From Pseudomonadota bacterium (GTDB lineage Bacteria; Pseudomonadota; Alphaproteobacteria; Sneathiellales; Sneathiellaceae): a stretch of DNA of 64,000 nucleotides. The stretch covers positions 62,001-126,000 of the forward strand of contig JANSXH010000005.1 in assembly GCA_024743055.1 (NCBI GenBank). The letters run 5' to 3'. The stretch's first letter is position 1, and every line of letters starts with the position of its first letter. Below are positions 17,740 to 26,888 of the stretch, piece by piece. A model generated the notes under the pieces. The model made no database searches, was not told the origin of the DNA, and saw nothing but the letters and a program-made list of their open reading frames with translations. Both the position numbers and the translations under genes were made by a program.

Positions 17740-18285
17740 ATGGGAAATCTCAACGGGATCTCGATCGGATTCTTGGGACTTGGAGAAGTGGGCCGACCGG
17801 TTTTACGACGGCTCAAATTTCAGGGCGCGTCGATCCATGCAACCAGCAGGTCACCGGCATTACGTTACAAGATTGCTCGAGATGCTGTAGATCTTTGCAG
17901 CACACCGGCGGAAATAAATGACAAGATCGGAGACGGTATTCTCATTCTCATGCTGTCAAAAGAGTCATTGATCGATGCTTTTTTGACCGGAGAGGATGGG
18001 TTGCTCTCTAACCTGAAGTCTGGCGCTGTCCTTGTTGATCTTGGCATGACTTCACAGGACGCCACCCGGAAATACGCAGCGCAATTTGCTGAAAAGGGCG
18101 TTCATTGGGTCGACGCTCCAGCTATTGGAAGTGAGCAGGAGGCCCTCGAAGGGCACTTAAAAATCCGTGCTGGTGGACGGCAAGAGGATTTTGAAAGGGT
18201 GCTGCCAGTTCTTAAAGCCATCAGTGATGATATTGAACGCGTTGGCGATGTCGGAGCCGGTCAGGCCGCCATTGCAACGGTCTGA
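17740..18285 (+). CDS. NAD-binding domain of a beta-hydroxyacid dehydrogenase, truncated
   Basis: Protein of 181 residues matching only the N-terminal Rossmann domain of 3-hydroxyisobutyrate/6-phosphogluconate-type dehydrogenases: GFLGLGEVGRPVLRRL at 10-25 and VLVDLGMTSQ near 105. The substrate-contact motif, usually DAPVSGG, is altered to DAPAIGS. It stops right after GDVGAGQAA, where the family continues with a lysine-containing helix and a C-terminal helical domain of about 120 residues. The catalytic lysine is therefore absent. The next gene converges 2 bp beyond the stop, so the missing part was lost rather than displaced nearby. This is either a decaying gene or a stand-alone NAD(P)-binding protein. 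Confidence 0.75.
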   Translation: MGNLNGISIGFLGLGEVGRPVLRRLKFQGASIHATSRSPALRYKIARDAVDLCSTPAEINDKIGDGILILMLSKESLIDAFLTGEDGLLSNLKSGAVLVDLGMTSQDATRKYAAQFAEKGVHWVDAPAIGSEQEALEGHLKIRAGGRQEDFERVLPVLKAISDDIERVGDVGAGQAAIATV

Positions 18286-18287
18286 CC

Positions 18288-18905
18288 TCAGGCGAGATTG
18301 CGGACGAACCCCGCCATCTCATCGACAGCCTGCCGCCAGTTCTCAGCTTCCGTTCGACCCGACTTCTTGCGCGGTTTGAAGCTGTGATCACCATCCTCCA
18401 ACCAAGAGAAAGTGATTTTCGACGAGAGGTCATATCCGGGCACCGTCTCCCGATTGCCCATGGCATCCCTTTCACCCTGCAAGATCAGCGTAGGTGTCGA
18501 TAAGCCTTTCAAATGATCTATGCGCGGTCGATCTGCTTTACCGGGAGCATAAAAGGGGTAACCGAGGCACACCAACCCCTTCACTCCCATCTCATCAGCA
18601 ATCATACTGGCCATACGCCCGCCCATGGACTTGCCGCCAATCACCAAATTTGCAGGACCTCCTGCCTGATTGATCGCATCCCGCCAACTGTTCAGTAATT
18701 TGGGTTGCCTGTCGGGTGGTCGTCGGCTTCCTTCTTGCCGCCTTAGCTGCATATATGGAAATTCAAATCGCAGGACATGCAGGCCAGCCTCTGCACCAAT
18801 TTCAGCGAAGTCCTGCATAAACGGACTATCCATGGGGGCGCCGGCTCCGTGGGCCAGGATGAGGGTTGGTAAATCACTCGTGATCCCATTTTCAAGAAAA
18901 TCCAT
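18288..18905 (-). CDS. alpha/beta hydrolase (TEX30/KANL3-type)
   Basis: Cytosolic hydrolase of 205 residues with LILAHGAGAPMDSPF (oxyanion region), nucleophile serine in GGKSMGGRMAS, aspartate in LILQGERDAMG, and histidine in LEDGDHSFKPRKKSG. The pattern HGAGxxMDxPFM is typical of the bacterial relatives of TEX30/KANL3. The frame continues to a TTG at 18944, but the ATG at 18905 is preceded by GGAACGGAA and leaves 57 bp to the divergent desaturase-family gene. Substrate unknown; esterase activity is likely. Confidence 0.85.
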   Translation of the reverse strand: MDFLENGITSDLPTLILAHGAGAPMDSPFMQDFAEIGAEAGLHVLRFEFPYMQLRRQEGSRRPPDRQPKLLNSWRDAINQAGGPANLVIGGKSMGGRMASMIADEMGVKGLVCLGYPFYAPGKADRPRIDHLKGLSTPTLILQGERDAMGNRETVPGYDLSSKITFSWLEDGDHSFKPRKKSGRTEAENWRQAVDEMAGFVRNLA

Positions 18906-18962
18906 TTGCAATTCCGTTCCGTGCTCTATGTTGCCTCTAGGCAAATGTTAAGGTCTTACGCC

Positions 18963-19766
18963 ATGATCGAGTATATTTCCAGCAACGAACCTACGATCCG
19001 GCTTGGTTTCTTTATCGGAACCCTTGTCCTTATCGGCCTTTGGGAAACCGTTGCTCCAAAACGGGTACCGACAGTGTCCAAAATCTGGCGTTGGGCCAAT
19101 AATTTCGGGGTCACTTTTTTCAATACCTTTCTGCTCAGAATTCTGTTTCCCCTGTTAGCAGTGGGTGCAGCGGCAGCGGCAGCGGAAAATGGCTGGGGAC
19201 TGCTCAATCTGATTTCTCTACCGCCAGTTCTTTCAATCATTCTTGCCGTCATAGTCCAGGATTTTGTCATCTACTGGCAGCATGTGATTTTCCATCGTGT
19301 ACCAATGCTCTGGCAGCTCCATAAGATGCATCACGCGGATGTGGACTATGATGTCTCGACTGGCGCCCGTTTTCATCCTATCGAGATCATTCTGTCCATG
19401 TTCCTCAAGTTGGCGGTAGTATTTCTATTGGGACCGCCGGTGGTTGCTGTGATCATTTTTGAGATCCTGCTCAGTTCCGTTGCCATGTTCAACCATGCCA
19501 ACGCAGGCCTGCCAAAATCCGTCGACCGGATTGCCCGGCTGTTCGTGGTGACACCGGACATGCATCGGGTCCATCATTCAGTCATTCGCAGAGAACATGA
19601 TCACAATTTCGGCTTTAACTTGCCCTGGTGGGATTACATGTTCCGGACATATACGGAGCAGCCCTCTGCTGGTCATGACGGCATGACCATCGGACTTAAC
19701 GAATATCAGGATGACAGGAAGCAAAGCATCTTCTGGATGCTAGCTCTGCCTTTCAGAAAGAAATAG
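18963..19766 (+). CDS. sterol desaturase/fatty acid hydroxylase family membrane protein
   Basis: Integral membrane di-iron oxygenase of 267 residues with about four to six transmembrane segments. The histidine boxes are HVIFHRV, LHKMHHADVDYD, HPIEI, FNHANAG and HRVHHSVIRREHDHNFG. These enzymes hydroxylate or desaturate lipids; the bacterial members are mostly uncharacterised. The ATG at 18963 has AAGG about 9 nt upstream; an upstream in-frame start at 18906 would overlap the divergent gene. The gene converges with a CHAD gene 6 bp beyond its stop. Confidence 0.88.
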   Translation: MIEYISSNEPTIRLGFFIGTLVLIGLWETVAPKRVPTVSKIWRWANNFGVTFFNTFLLRILFPLLAVGAAAAAAENGWGLLNLISLPPVLSIILAVIVQDFVIYWQHVIFHRVPMLWQLHKMHHADVDYDVSTGARFHPIEIILSMFLKLAVVFLLGPPVVAVIIFEILLSSVAMFNHANAGLPKSVDRIARLFVVTPDMHRVHHSVIRREHDHNFGFNLPWWDYMFRTYTEQPSAGHDGMTIGLNEYQDDRKQSIFWMLALPFRKK

Positions 19767-19772
19767 AGGCGA

Positions 19773-20738
19773 CTATTTCCGAAGGTCATCTTTGCCAATG
19801 GAGAAAGCTTCATAGCGCTTCCAAAGATCATTGAACTGCTTTAGGTGCTGATCAATTTCCTCCGACGCATCTGTCAGTATATCAGCGGCAAGGCGCAAAA
19901 CATCGCCATAACAGTCAGCTCTTACATCCTCAGCGATTTGACTGAGAATAATCATGCCTTCCTTGACGTCATTGATATGGCCCAGGCAATCCTGCATTTC
20001 GATCAGAATCTGGAACCCCTCATGAACTTTATCTTCATTGAAGAGGGATGAAAAAAATCTCAGATGATAGCGGGCCCGTTTTGCGTACTTGCGCACATCA
20101 TGAAGCTCATCCGCTGACAGATGTTCATCCTCGGTGCCCTGGTTAAGTAGTTCCGTGCCACCCTCCTCGAGAACCGTCAGCGCAAAAGGAGCAACCGGCT
20201 TCGCCATCAGCTTCTTGGCAGCCCGGCCAAGCTTGGTAGACCAGTCACTGGACACCCATTTATCGAACTCCTTGACCATCGATTCGAAATGACCGCCAAA
20301 TAACTCCCGGGATATGACTTCATATTCTTCGTCCCGCCAGGCTTCCGCATGTAAGCGCAGTTCTGAATAAGCCTTTTTATGGGGTGCTTTCTTTGCCTCC
20401 CGCGTTAAAGTCACCTGAAGAAACACATCCATGTTCCGAGCATGGCCGAGCATGTTTCCAAAATAGCGGAACTCACGATTGAAGCGGGATCTGACTTCCT
20501 TTGGGATGATCGGTCGAAATATTGTCAAACCAACCCTGATTCGACGCATGCCGATGCGGATCTGCATAAGAGCGGCCGGGTTTCCGGATTTTTGGAACTT
20601 CTTAAAGTTGCTCCGTAAATGCTTGATCGATTCGCGGAATATCAGTTTTGCCGCTGTTTCTATATCCGGATTGTCCGAAAGATCGATGTTCGGCAGTTTT
20701 ATTGTATTCTGGTCGACCAAGTTTTCCCCCAATACCAT
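19773..20738 (-). CDS. CHAD domain protein
   Basis: Cytosolic protein of 321 residues consisting almost entirely of a CHAD domain: helical, rich in conserved basic residues, with MRIGMRRIRVGLTIFRP near residue 65 and DELHDVRKYAKRARYHLRFF near 210. CHAD domains bind inorganic polyphosphate and often decorate polyphosphate granules. Here it lacks the CYTH triphosphatase domain that frequently accompanies it, and no ppk or ppx is nearby. The ribosome site of the ATG at 20738 is weak, so the start is approximate. Confidence 0.85.
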   Translation of the reverse strand: MVLGENLVDQNTIKLPNIDLSDNPDIETAAKLIFRESIKHLRSNFKKFQKSGNPAALMQIRIGMRRIRVGLTIFRPIIPKEVRSRFNREFRYFGNMLGHARNMDVFLQVTLTREAKKAPHKKAYSELRLHAEAWRDEEYEVISRELFGGHFESMVKEFDKWVSSDWSTKLGRAAKKLMAKPVAPFALTVLEEGGTELLNQGTEDEHLSADELHDVRKYAKRARYHLRFFSSLFNEDKVHEGFQILIEMQDCLGHINDVKEGMIILSQIAEDVRADCYGDVLRLAADILTDASEEIDQHLKQFNDLWKRYEAFSIGKDDLRK

Positions 20739-20811
20739 AAGTATTTGCGCAATGATCGAATGCGCTTATGTTAAATAACCCGATATCCCAACGACAACCA
20801 AGAGAAAACAA

Positions 20812-21645
20812 ATGAAAAAAATCGAAGATTGGGTTGGAAATCAAGAAACAAGGACTGAACTTATTCATCAGCAATCTCTGAACGGCTTTGCCGCTCTTAT
20901 GGATCAGGACGTCCCGACATCCGCAATTGTGCCGCCTGGGGGTCACTGGATGTATTTTCTCCCGACCGACAAACAGTCGCGTCTGGCTCAGGATGGCCAT
21001 GCCTTCAAAGGAGATTTCCTGCCGCCCATTGATCTGCCAAGACGCATGTGGGCCGGCGGCCGCCTGACATTTCACAATCACCTCAAAGCCGGCGACACGG
21101 CTGAAAAAACCTCAACCATCAAATCCGTAACACCTAAGGAAGGGCGAACGGGAAATCTGGTCTTCATTACGGTACAGCATCAAGTCTCAAACCAGGATGG
21201 CATCTGTATTACAGAAGAGCATGATATTGTATTTCGGGATGCTCCTTCTGAAGGATCTGCATCTCCGAAGCAGCCACAGCCCGCCCCGACGGACGGTCGC
21301 TGGGAAACGGAAATTGTCCCCGACAGCGTTATGTTGTTTCGCTATTCAGCCCTTACCTTCAATGGACATCGGATTCATTATGACCGCGAATACTGCCAGA
21401 ATGTAGAGGGGTATCCTGGCCTCATCGTCCATGGCCCACTACTAGGGACCTTGCTGATGCGCCTAGCAGTCCACAGGATGGAAGAGCGGGAACTGGCCAG
21501 TTTTAACTTTCGCAACTTCAATCCGGTTTTTGATACCGCTCCCTTTACCCTGAACGGACGGGAGGAGAATGATCGGCAATGCTCCGTCTGGGTTACAGGT
21601 CCGGGAGGTGAGCTGGCTGTATCAGCTACCGCAGAATTCAAATAA
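20812..21645 (+). CDS. MaoC-type (HTD2/FAS1-like) acyl-CoA hydratase
   Basis: Double hot-dog hydratase of 277 residues. The N-terminal half has the FAS1-like dehydratase pattern (LPRRMWAGGRLTFH), and the C-terminal half has the catalytic hydratase segment FRYSALTFNGHRIHYDREYC followed by GYPGLIVHGPLLG. This arrangement is found in mesaconyl-C4-CoA / 3-methylfumaryl-CoA hydratases and in HTD2-like 3-hydroxyacyl dehydratases. It stands alone, without the CoA-transferase or lyase partners that would define the pathway. A strong terminator begins 1 nt after the stop codon. Confidence 0.82.
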   Translation: MKKIEDWVGNQETRTELIHQQSLNGFAALMDQDVPTSAIVPPGGHWMYFLPTDKQSRLAQDGHAFKGDFLPPIDLPRRMWAGGRLTFHNHLKAGDTAEKTSTIKSVTPKEGRTGNLVFITVQHQVSNQDGICITEEHDIVFRDAPSEGSASPKQPQPAPTDGRWETEIVPDSVMLFRYSALTFNGHRIHYDREYCQNVEGYPGLIVHGPLLGTLLMRLAVHRMEERELASFNFRNFNPVFDTAPFTLNGREENDRQCSVWVTGPGGELAVSATAEFK

Positions 21646-21670
21646 AAAAGGCGGGGATTCCCCGCCTTTT
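21646..21670. terminator. bidirectional rho-independent terminator
   Basis: AAAAGGCGGGGA and TCCCCGCCTTTT pair as a very stable hairpin with A- and T-runs on both sides. It lies between the stop of the plus-strand hydratase and the end of the minus-strand PCu(A)C gene and can end both transcripts. Confidence 0.92.
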
Positions 21671-21690
21671 CTCAAACTGGTTTTGATCCC

Positions 21691-22176
21691 TTAGTGGGTG
21701 TGACCGCCAGACATGGCCCCTGCTGCCTTAACATGAACTCTAACTCTGATTTCACCGGCAAATTCAAACTTCAGGGTCAATGGAAACATTTCCCCTTCGA
21801 CCAGAGGCTTATTTAGCCCCATCAGCATGACATGATAACTCCCAGGCTTCAGCATGACTTTCTCACCCGGCTTGATCGGAAGGTCAGTGATCTGCGCCAT
21901 GCTCATCACACCGTCCTTCATTAGGCTTTCATGGATTTCAACCCGTTTTGCGACGGGTGAGCTGGCCGAAACGAGCCGATCAATTTTGGTACCTTCGTTA
22001 TGGATCATCATGAAAGCACCACCGACTTTGGCAGTGGCAGGACGAGCCCGGGACCAGGCGTCCTCAACCTCTATTTCATGTTTCTCGGCACTCAGAACTG
22101 GATTTGGTGATGTGGTCACTCCTACCATCACGGCAAGCGAAAAGACCGCAGCCGATAACACTGACAAAACTTTCAT
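21691..22176 (-). CDS. periplasmic copper chaperone PCu(A)C
   Basis: Exported protein of 161 residues with a signal peptide (cut after about residue 30, LSA). It carries the exact PCu(A)C metal motif H82-x10-M93-x21-H115-x-M117, which binds Cu(I). The family delivers copper to the CuA centre of cytochrome c oxidase. The C-terminus ends GGHTH, a further possible metal site. It lies 14 bp downstream of an SCO1/SenC gene in the same operon, the usual partnership for CuA assembly. Confidence 0.95.
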   Translation of the reverse strand: MKVLSVLSAAVFSLAVMVGVTTSPNPVLSAEKHEIEVEDAWSRARPATAKVGGAFMMIHNEGTKIDRLVSASSPVAKRVEIHESLMKDGVMSMAQITDLPIKPGEKVMLKPGSYHVMLMGLNKPLVEGEMFPLTLKFEFAGEIRVRVHVKAAGAMSGGHTH

Positions 22177-22190
22177 AATTTCCCTCTCAT

Positions 22191-22808
22191 CTACAATTGT
22201 TCTTTAATTTTTGCTGCCATTTCTTCGGAAGGTGTTCCATAGGAGAAAACGGTGATCAATTCACCTTCCCGATCCATCAGATAGGTGAAGGATGAATGAT
22301 CTACCAGATAGTATTCTGGATCCCCATTTTCTTCTTTCTGGCTGTAAACTCGGTACTTCTTCTTTATATCTGCGATTTGCTCTTCGGTTCCGGTTAGCCC
22401 AACAAGAGTGGGATGAAAAGCTTCCACAAATTCGGACATGACCTCTGTTGTATCCCGTGTCGGATCGACACTCACAAAGACCGGGGTCACATCATTACCG
22501 TCATCACCCAGCTCCTGCATGGCCACTGAAATGGTCTGCATTTCTGTCGGACACACATCCGGGCAATAGGTATAGCCGAAGAATACCAGCATCAGCTTGC
22601 CTTTAAAATCCGCCTCAGTAACCGTTTCTCCCTTGTGATTGACCAGCTCAAATGGTCCGCCTATTTGGGGAGCTCCGGCAATAATGGTCGATCCTCCGGC
22701 AGTACTGCTGCCGGGCCCAAAATTGACAATGCCGGTCGCCCAAAGCCCAATCACAACCGCGCTGGCAAGAAGAAAAAAAGCGATAAGAAGGGTAAAAATC
22801 TTATTCAT
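22191..22808 (-). CDS. SCO1/SenC family copper-binding assembly protein
   Basis: Membrane-anchored periplasmic thioredoxin-fold protein of 205 residues that inserts copper into or reduces the CuA site of cytochrome oxidase. A single N-terminal helix (about 4-26) anchors it. The copper ligands are C82 and C86 in YCPDVC and H171 in VDHSSFTYL. The ATG at 22808 is preferred over a start 13 codons upstream because it leaves a compact positively charged N-terminus, although the ribosome site is weak. First gene of the SCO-PCu(A)C operon. The oxidase genes themselves are not in the window. Confidence 0.94.
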   Translation of the reverse strand: MNKIFTLLIAFFLLASAVVIGLWATGIVNFGPGSSTAGGSTIIAGAPQIGGPFELVNHKGETVTEADFKGKLMLVFFGYTYCPDVCPTEMQTISVAMQELGDDGNDVTPVFVSVDPTRDTTEVMSEFVEAFHPTLVGLTGTEEQIADIKKKYRVYSQKEENGDPEYYLVDHSSFTYLMDREGELITVFSYGTPSEEMAAKIKEQL

Positions 22809-23060
22809 GCATAAAGTCCGTTCGAGAGATATTTTCCCGCGCCGCATAACAGGTTTTTCAACTGCAAATCATTCCTAATTAAACTAGTTCAAGCCTTAAT
22901 AAGCGGCAACCGATTAAGGCCGGGTGCGGCATTCTACCGCAGGAGCCAGAGATTAGATTTGATCCTCAATTGACCGACTAACTTTCTAACGATAACGTAC
23001 GCATTCAATAATAATCCCGGCTCTACCGCCTTTATATGTGAGGCCCAAGAAGAATAAGCA

Positions 23061-24011
23061 ATGAGCATTTTCATCGCCAAACGACTTTTGACCCTGATTG
23101 CGACTCTGATCGGCGCATCCATGGTCATTTTTCTGGTGATGGAAATTCTTCCGGGAGATCCGGCTCTTGTCATACTTGGCGTCGAAGCAACGGACGAAAT
23201 GGTCGCTGCTCTGACTAAGGAGTTGGGGCTGGACCGACCGGCGCCGGAGAGGTATTGGACTTGGATCAGTGGATTGCTGCAAGGCGAGATGGGGACCAGC
23301 TATGCCTACAAGGTGCCAGTCTGGGAGCTTGTGGAAGGCGCGCTGTGGATCACCATTCCGCTCGCCATCATGTCCATCATTCTCAGCATTATTCTGGCCT
23401 TGATCATCGGTCTATATGCGGCGGCCCATCATAATAAAGCAGGCGATGTCGCTCTTATGGGGTTCAGCCAGCTTGGGATTTCCGTGCCGAATTTCTGGCT
23501 GGCACTGCTGCTGATCCTCCTATTTTCAATCCAGCTCAGATGGTTTCCGGCTGGCGGCTTTCCGGGTTGGAATGAAGGATTTTTCGTTTGCATTGTGGCC
23601 TTGCTGTTACCGGCGATTTCCCTTGCCACGGTTGTCGGTGCGATCCTGGCGCGCATAACCCGTTCCTCCGTGCTGGAAGTTTATCGCGAGGATTATGTCC
23701 GCACGGCCAGGTCTAAAGGTCTGAGCCAACGGGCAACTCTTTGGCTGCATGTTCTTCGCAATGCCCTGATCCCTGTGTTGACAGTGACCGGCATTCAGTT
23801 TTCTGCTCTTTTGACGGGCACCGTAGTTGTTGAAAATGTCTTTCATATTCCTGGTCTCGGATCCTTGGTGCTAAAGGCCATCAACAATCGCGATACAATC
23901 GTTGTTGAGAATGTTGTGCTCCTCCTTGCAACCATGGTCATTATGACGAATTTTGTGGTTGATATCCTTTATGCGGTGGTGGATCCACGCCTGAAAGCGC
24001 ACGACATATGA
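23061..24011 (+). CDS. ABC transporter permease, DppB/GsiC type
   Basis: Inner-membrane permease of 316 residues with six predicted helices, first gene of a dipeptide/oligopeptide-type importer. The N-terminal sequence (IAKRLLTLIATLIGASMVIFLVMEILPGDPA) and the coupling-helix segment VLEVYREDYVRTARSKGLS are typical of DppB. It overlaps the second permease by ATGA, so the four genes form one operon. The gene just upstream is divergent and no substrate-binding protein precedes it. The cargo could be a peptide, a glutathione-like compound or nickel. Confidence 0.93.
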   Translation: MSIFIAKRLLTLIATLIGASMVIFLVMEILPGDPALVILGVEATDEMVAALTKELGLDRPAPERYWTWISGLLQGEMGTSYAYKVPVWELVEGALWITIPLAIMSIILSIILALIIGLYAAAHHNKAGDVALMGFSQLGISVPNFWLALLLILLFSIQLRWFPAGGFPGWNEGFFVCIVALLLPAISLATVVGAILARITRSSVLEVYREDYVRTARSKGLSQRATLWLHVLRNALIPVLTVTGIQFSALLTGTVVVENVFHIPGLGSLVLKAINNRDTIVVENVVLLLATMVIMTNFVVDILYAVVDPRLKAHDI

Positions 24012-24859
24012 GTAATTCCGATCCCACGTCCTTCCTGAATCGCTGTCGACGCAGCCGAAGCTTCCTGATCGGCGGGGTGATGACAGGATTCCTCTTGCTT
24101 TGTGCGGCGATCTCTCTTTTCTGGACCCCAGGCTCTGCATACGACATTGTTATTCCCGATCGCTTTTTGCCCCCTTCAGCAGAACATTGGCTGGGAACGG
24201 ATCAGTTCGGCCGGGACATTGTTTCCATGCTGATGACCGGCACCCAAAACTCCATTGCCGTCGCTGTCGTTGCCGTGTCTATCGGCCTGATCATTGGTGT
24301 ATCTCTCGGCCTTTTGGCCGCGGCGAAAAGGGGCTGGACTGAAGAGTTTATCATGCGGATCAGCGACTTTTCTTTCGCTTTTCCAGCGATCCTTTCGGCC
24401 ATCATGATTACCGCTATTCTCGGACCAGGAGGCGTCAATTCAATCCTGGCTATTGGTCTGTATAACATCCCCGTGTTCGCGCGACTGACGAGAGGCTCAG
24501 CCAATGCCATTTGGGCCCGGGAATTCGTCCTGGCCGCCCGGGCTGCAGGGAAAGGCAAGTTCCGCATCACCTTTGAGCATATCCTGCCCAATGTTCTTTC
24601 GATCATCATCGTTCAGGCAACCATCCTGTTCGCTATCGCCATCCTGGCGGAGGCGGCTCTGTCCTATCTCGGCCTCGGCACCCAGCCGCCACATCCGTCT
24701 TGGGGGCGTATGCTGAATGAAGCGCAATCTTTGATTTTCCTCGATCCGTGGCAAGCTGTTTTTCCGGGATTAGCCATCGCTACCGCCGTCTTCGGCCTGA
24801 ACCTCCTCGGGGACGGCCTTCGCGATGTCCTTGATCCCCGGCTTTCGAGGAAGCGCTGA
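24008..24859 (+). CDS. ABC transporter permease, DppC type
   Basis: Second permease subunit, 283 residues, with helices near 18-38 and 78-105 and others to the C-terminus. Characteristic DppC features are [19 protein letters not shown] near residue 59 and the coupling segment [13 protein letters not shown]. The C-terminal helix ends in the usual [14 protein letters not shown]. It heterodimerises with the DppB-type subunit encoded just upstream. Confidence 0.93.
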   Translation: MSNSDPTSFLNRCRRSRSFLIGGVMTGFLLLCAAISLFWTPGSAYDIVIPDRFLPPSAEHWLGTDQFGRDIVSMLMTGTQNSIAVAVVAVSIGLIIGVSLGLLAAAKRGWTEEFIMRISDFSFAFPAILSAIMITAILGPGGVNSILAIGLYNIPVFARLTRGSANAIWAREFVLAARAAGKGKFRITFEHILPNVLSIIIVQATILFAIAILAEAALSYLGLGTQPPHPSWGRMLNEAQSLIFLDPWQAVFPGLAIATAVFGLNLLGDGLRDVLDPRLSRKR

Positions 24860-24860
24860 C

Positions 24861-25856
24861 ATGACTTTACTTGATGTGCAGGACCTGACCATTACCCTAG
24901 CGACCGCCGAAGGACCGGCACGGGCGGTACGGGATCTGTCATTCAGCCTCGAACGTGGCGAGACCCTTGGGATTGTTGGGGAAAGCGGATGTGGGAAGTC
25001 CATGACGGCTCTCGCTCTAATGTCGTTGTTGCCGGAACGCAGCAACACAGAAGGGAAGATCTTGCTGGAAAGTGAGGACTTGCTCAGATTTTCAGAAAAA
25101 GACCTCTGCAATATCCGTGGCAATCGCATGGCAATGATTTTCCAGGAGCCGATGACCTCTCTCAATCCGGTTCACACTATCGGTCACCAGGTGATGGAAC
25201 CCTTACGCCTACATAAGGGCCTTGATAAAGATGCAGCGCACGCAGAAGCCCTTCGACTTCTCGATCGGGTGGGCATTCCCAATCCGAAAGCACGTATACG
25301 GAATTACCCCCATCAATTATCGGGGGGACAACGACAAAGGGTGATGATCGCCCTCGCCCTCTCCTGCGGCCCAGATATCTTGATTGCAGACGAGCCGACA
25401 ACCGCCCTTGATGTAACTATCCAAGATCAGATCCTGGAGCTGATCCAAAATCTGGTCTCCGAAGATGGCATGGCATTGATCCTCATTTCCCATGATCTTG
25501 GGGTTATTTCGGAAAATACCGACAAGGTTCTGGTCATGTATGGCGGATCGGCTGTGGAAACCGGCAGGACCGACAAAATATTTGGGGAACTCACCCACCC
25601 TTACACCTTGGGACTGTTCGCCGCGATGCCAAAGCTGGGGATGGGGCGCAATGCCCGCCTGGCCACTATTCCCGGTGTGGTTCCTGATCTGATGAACCTG
25701 CCGGCAGGATGTACCTTTTTTGACAGATGCCCCCTAGCCTCTGATCACTGCAGAGACGCCTCTCCTCCTGTTCACGTTCTAAACCCTGATCACGCAGTTG
25801 CCTGCCATAATATAGATGACGCCCGCGGTAAGAAATCCGAGGAGTTGTATCTGTGA
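24861..25856 (+). CDS. ABC transporter ATP-binding protein, DppD type
   Basis: Nucleotide-binding subunit of 331 residues. Walker A is [11 protein letters not shown], the signature motif [12 protein letters not shown], Walker [14 protein letters not shown], and the switch histidine is in ILISHDLGV. The C-terminal extension carries the oligopeptide-transporter cysteine motif ([16 protein letters not shown]), known in some members to bind an iron-sulfur cluster. I start at the ATG at 24861, 1 nt after the upstream stop, rather than 12 codons earlier inside the permease gene. Confidence 0.94.
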   Translation: MTLLDVQDLTITLATAEGPARAVRDLSFSLERGETLGIVGESGCGKSMTALALMSLLPERSNTEGKILLESEDLLRFSEKDLCNIRGNRMAMIFQEPMTSLNPVHTIGHQVMEPLRLHKGLDKDAAHAEALRLLDRVGIPNPKARIRNYPHQLSGGQRQRVMIALALSCGPDILIADEPTTALDVTIQDQILELIQNLVSEDGMALILISHDLGVISENTDKVLVMYGGSAVETGRTDKIFGELTHPYTLGLFAAMPKLGMGRNARLATIPGVVPDLMNLPAGCTFFDRCPLASDHCRDASPPVHVLNPDHAVACHNIDDARGKKSEELYL

Positions 25857-26869
25857 CCGATTATTCTGTAGAAGAACCTGTGTTGATCGTTGAGGACCTA
25901 GTTCGCCATTACCGGCTGCCTAAGGAAAGCCTGTTTGCAGAACATCGTTATGTCTATGCCCTCAACGGCGTCAGCTTTGAAATCAAGAAGGGCAAAAGCT
26001 TTGGTGTGGTTGGCGAAAGCGGATGCGGAAAATCAACCCTCGCCCGCAATGTCATGGCTTTGGAAGACACAGACGGAGGATCCGTCCGGATCCTTGGAGA
26101 AGAGGTCGTTGGCCTATCTTTCGAACAGCTCCGTCCCCTCCGCCAGCATTTCCAGATGGTATTCCAGGATCCTTACGGCTCCCTCGACCCGCATCTGAAT
26201 GTGGACCGGATCGTTGCCGAACCCCTTGCCGCTCTCGGCCCCCTGACATCGGCGGAGCGGGATGAAAGGGTTCGGGAAGTACTCGAATCCGTCGGATTGA
26301 AAAGTGGAGATATCTCCAAATATCCCCATGAATTTTCGGGTGGTCAGCGTCAGCGCATCGCCATTGCCCGCGCCTTAATCACCCATCCCGAACTGATCGT
26401 TGCCGATGAGCCGGTGTCTGCCCTAGATGTCTCCGTTCAGGCGCAGGTCCTTAACCTTCTAAAAGATCTCCAGGAAAGCTTCGGGGTCACCTATATGTTC
26501 ATCAGCCATGACCTGGCCGTTGTTGAATATCTATGTGACGAGGTCGCGGTGATGTATCTAGGGGAAATTGTCGAAAAAGGGCGTACGGAAGATCTGTTCG
26601 CCAATCCCGCCCATCCCTATACCCGAATTCTACTGGACGCCGTCCCACAGCCTGGTGCAGCCAAGAAACGGGATCGCATCAAGCTGGCGGGGAATGTCAC
26701 GGGGCAGACAGAAATTCGAGCCGGCTGTGCCTTTCAGGACCGTTGCCCCATGGTCAAGAACGTCTGCCGGAGTGAAAAGCCGCCGCTAGTTGCTGTTGAG
26801 GAAGAGCATCTCGCCGCCTGTCATTTTTCTGCGGATGTTCGGGCAAAAAATAAGCCGGCTGCCGGGTAA
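25853..26869 (+). CDS. ABC transporter ATP-binding protein, DppF type
   Basis: Second ATPase subunit, 338 residues, starting with GTG that overlaps the upstream stop (GTGA). Walker A is [13 protein letters not shown], the signature FSGGQRQRIAIA, Walker B LIVADEPVSALD, and the switch histidine is in FISHDLAV. The C-terminal cysteine motif is AGCAFQDRCPMVKNVC. It closes the four-gene importer operon. A small inverted repeat immediately after the stop is shared with the converging cupin gene. Confidence 0.94.
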   Translation: MTDYSVEEPVLIVEDLVRHYRLPKESLFAEHRYVYALNGVSFEIKKGKSFGVVGESGCGKSTLARNVMALEDTDGGSVRILGEEVVGLSFEQLRPLRQHFQMVFQDPYGSLDPHLNVDRIVAEPLAALGPLTSAERDERVREVLESVGLKSGDISKYPHEFSGGQRQRIAIARALITHPELIVADEPVSALDVSVQAQVLNLLKDLQESFGVTYMFISHDLAVVEYLCDEVAVMYLGEIVEKGRTEDLFANPAHPYTRILLDAVPQPGAAKKRDRIKLAGNVTGQTEIRAGCAFQDRCPMVKNVCRSEKPPLVAVEEEHLAACHFSADVRAKNKPAAG

Positions 26870-26888
26870 GTCCCTAATTAGTAGGGAC
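26870..26888. terminator. compact hairpin between convergent genes
   Basis: GTCCCTA and TAGGGAC pair around ATTAG. The stem begins 1 nt after the importer stop and includes the last codons of the converging cupin gene. No T-run follows, so termination is a guess from position. Confidence 0.4.
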
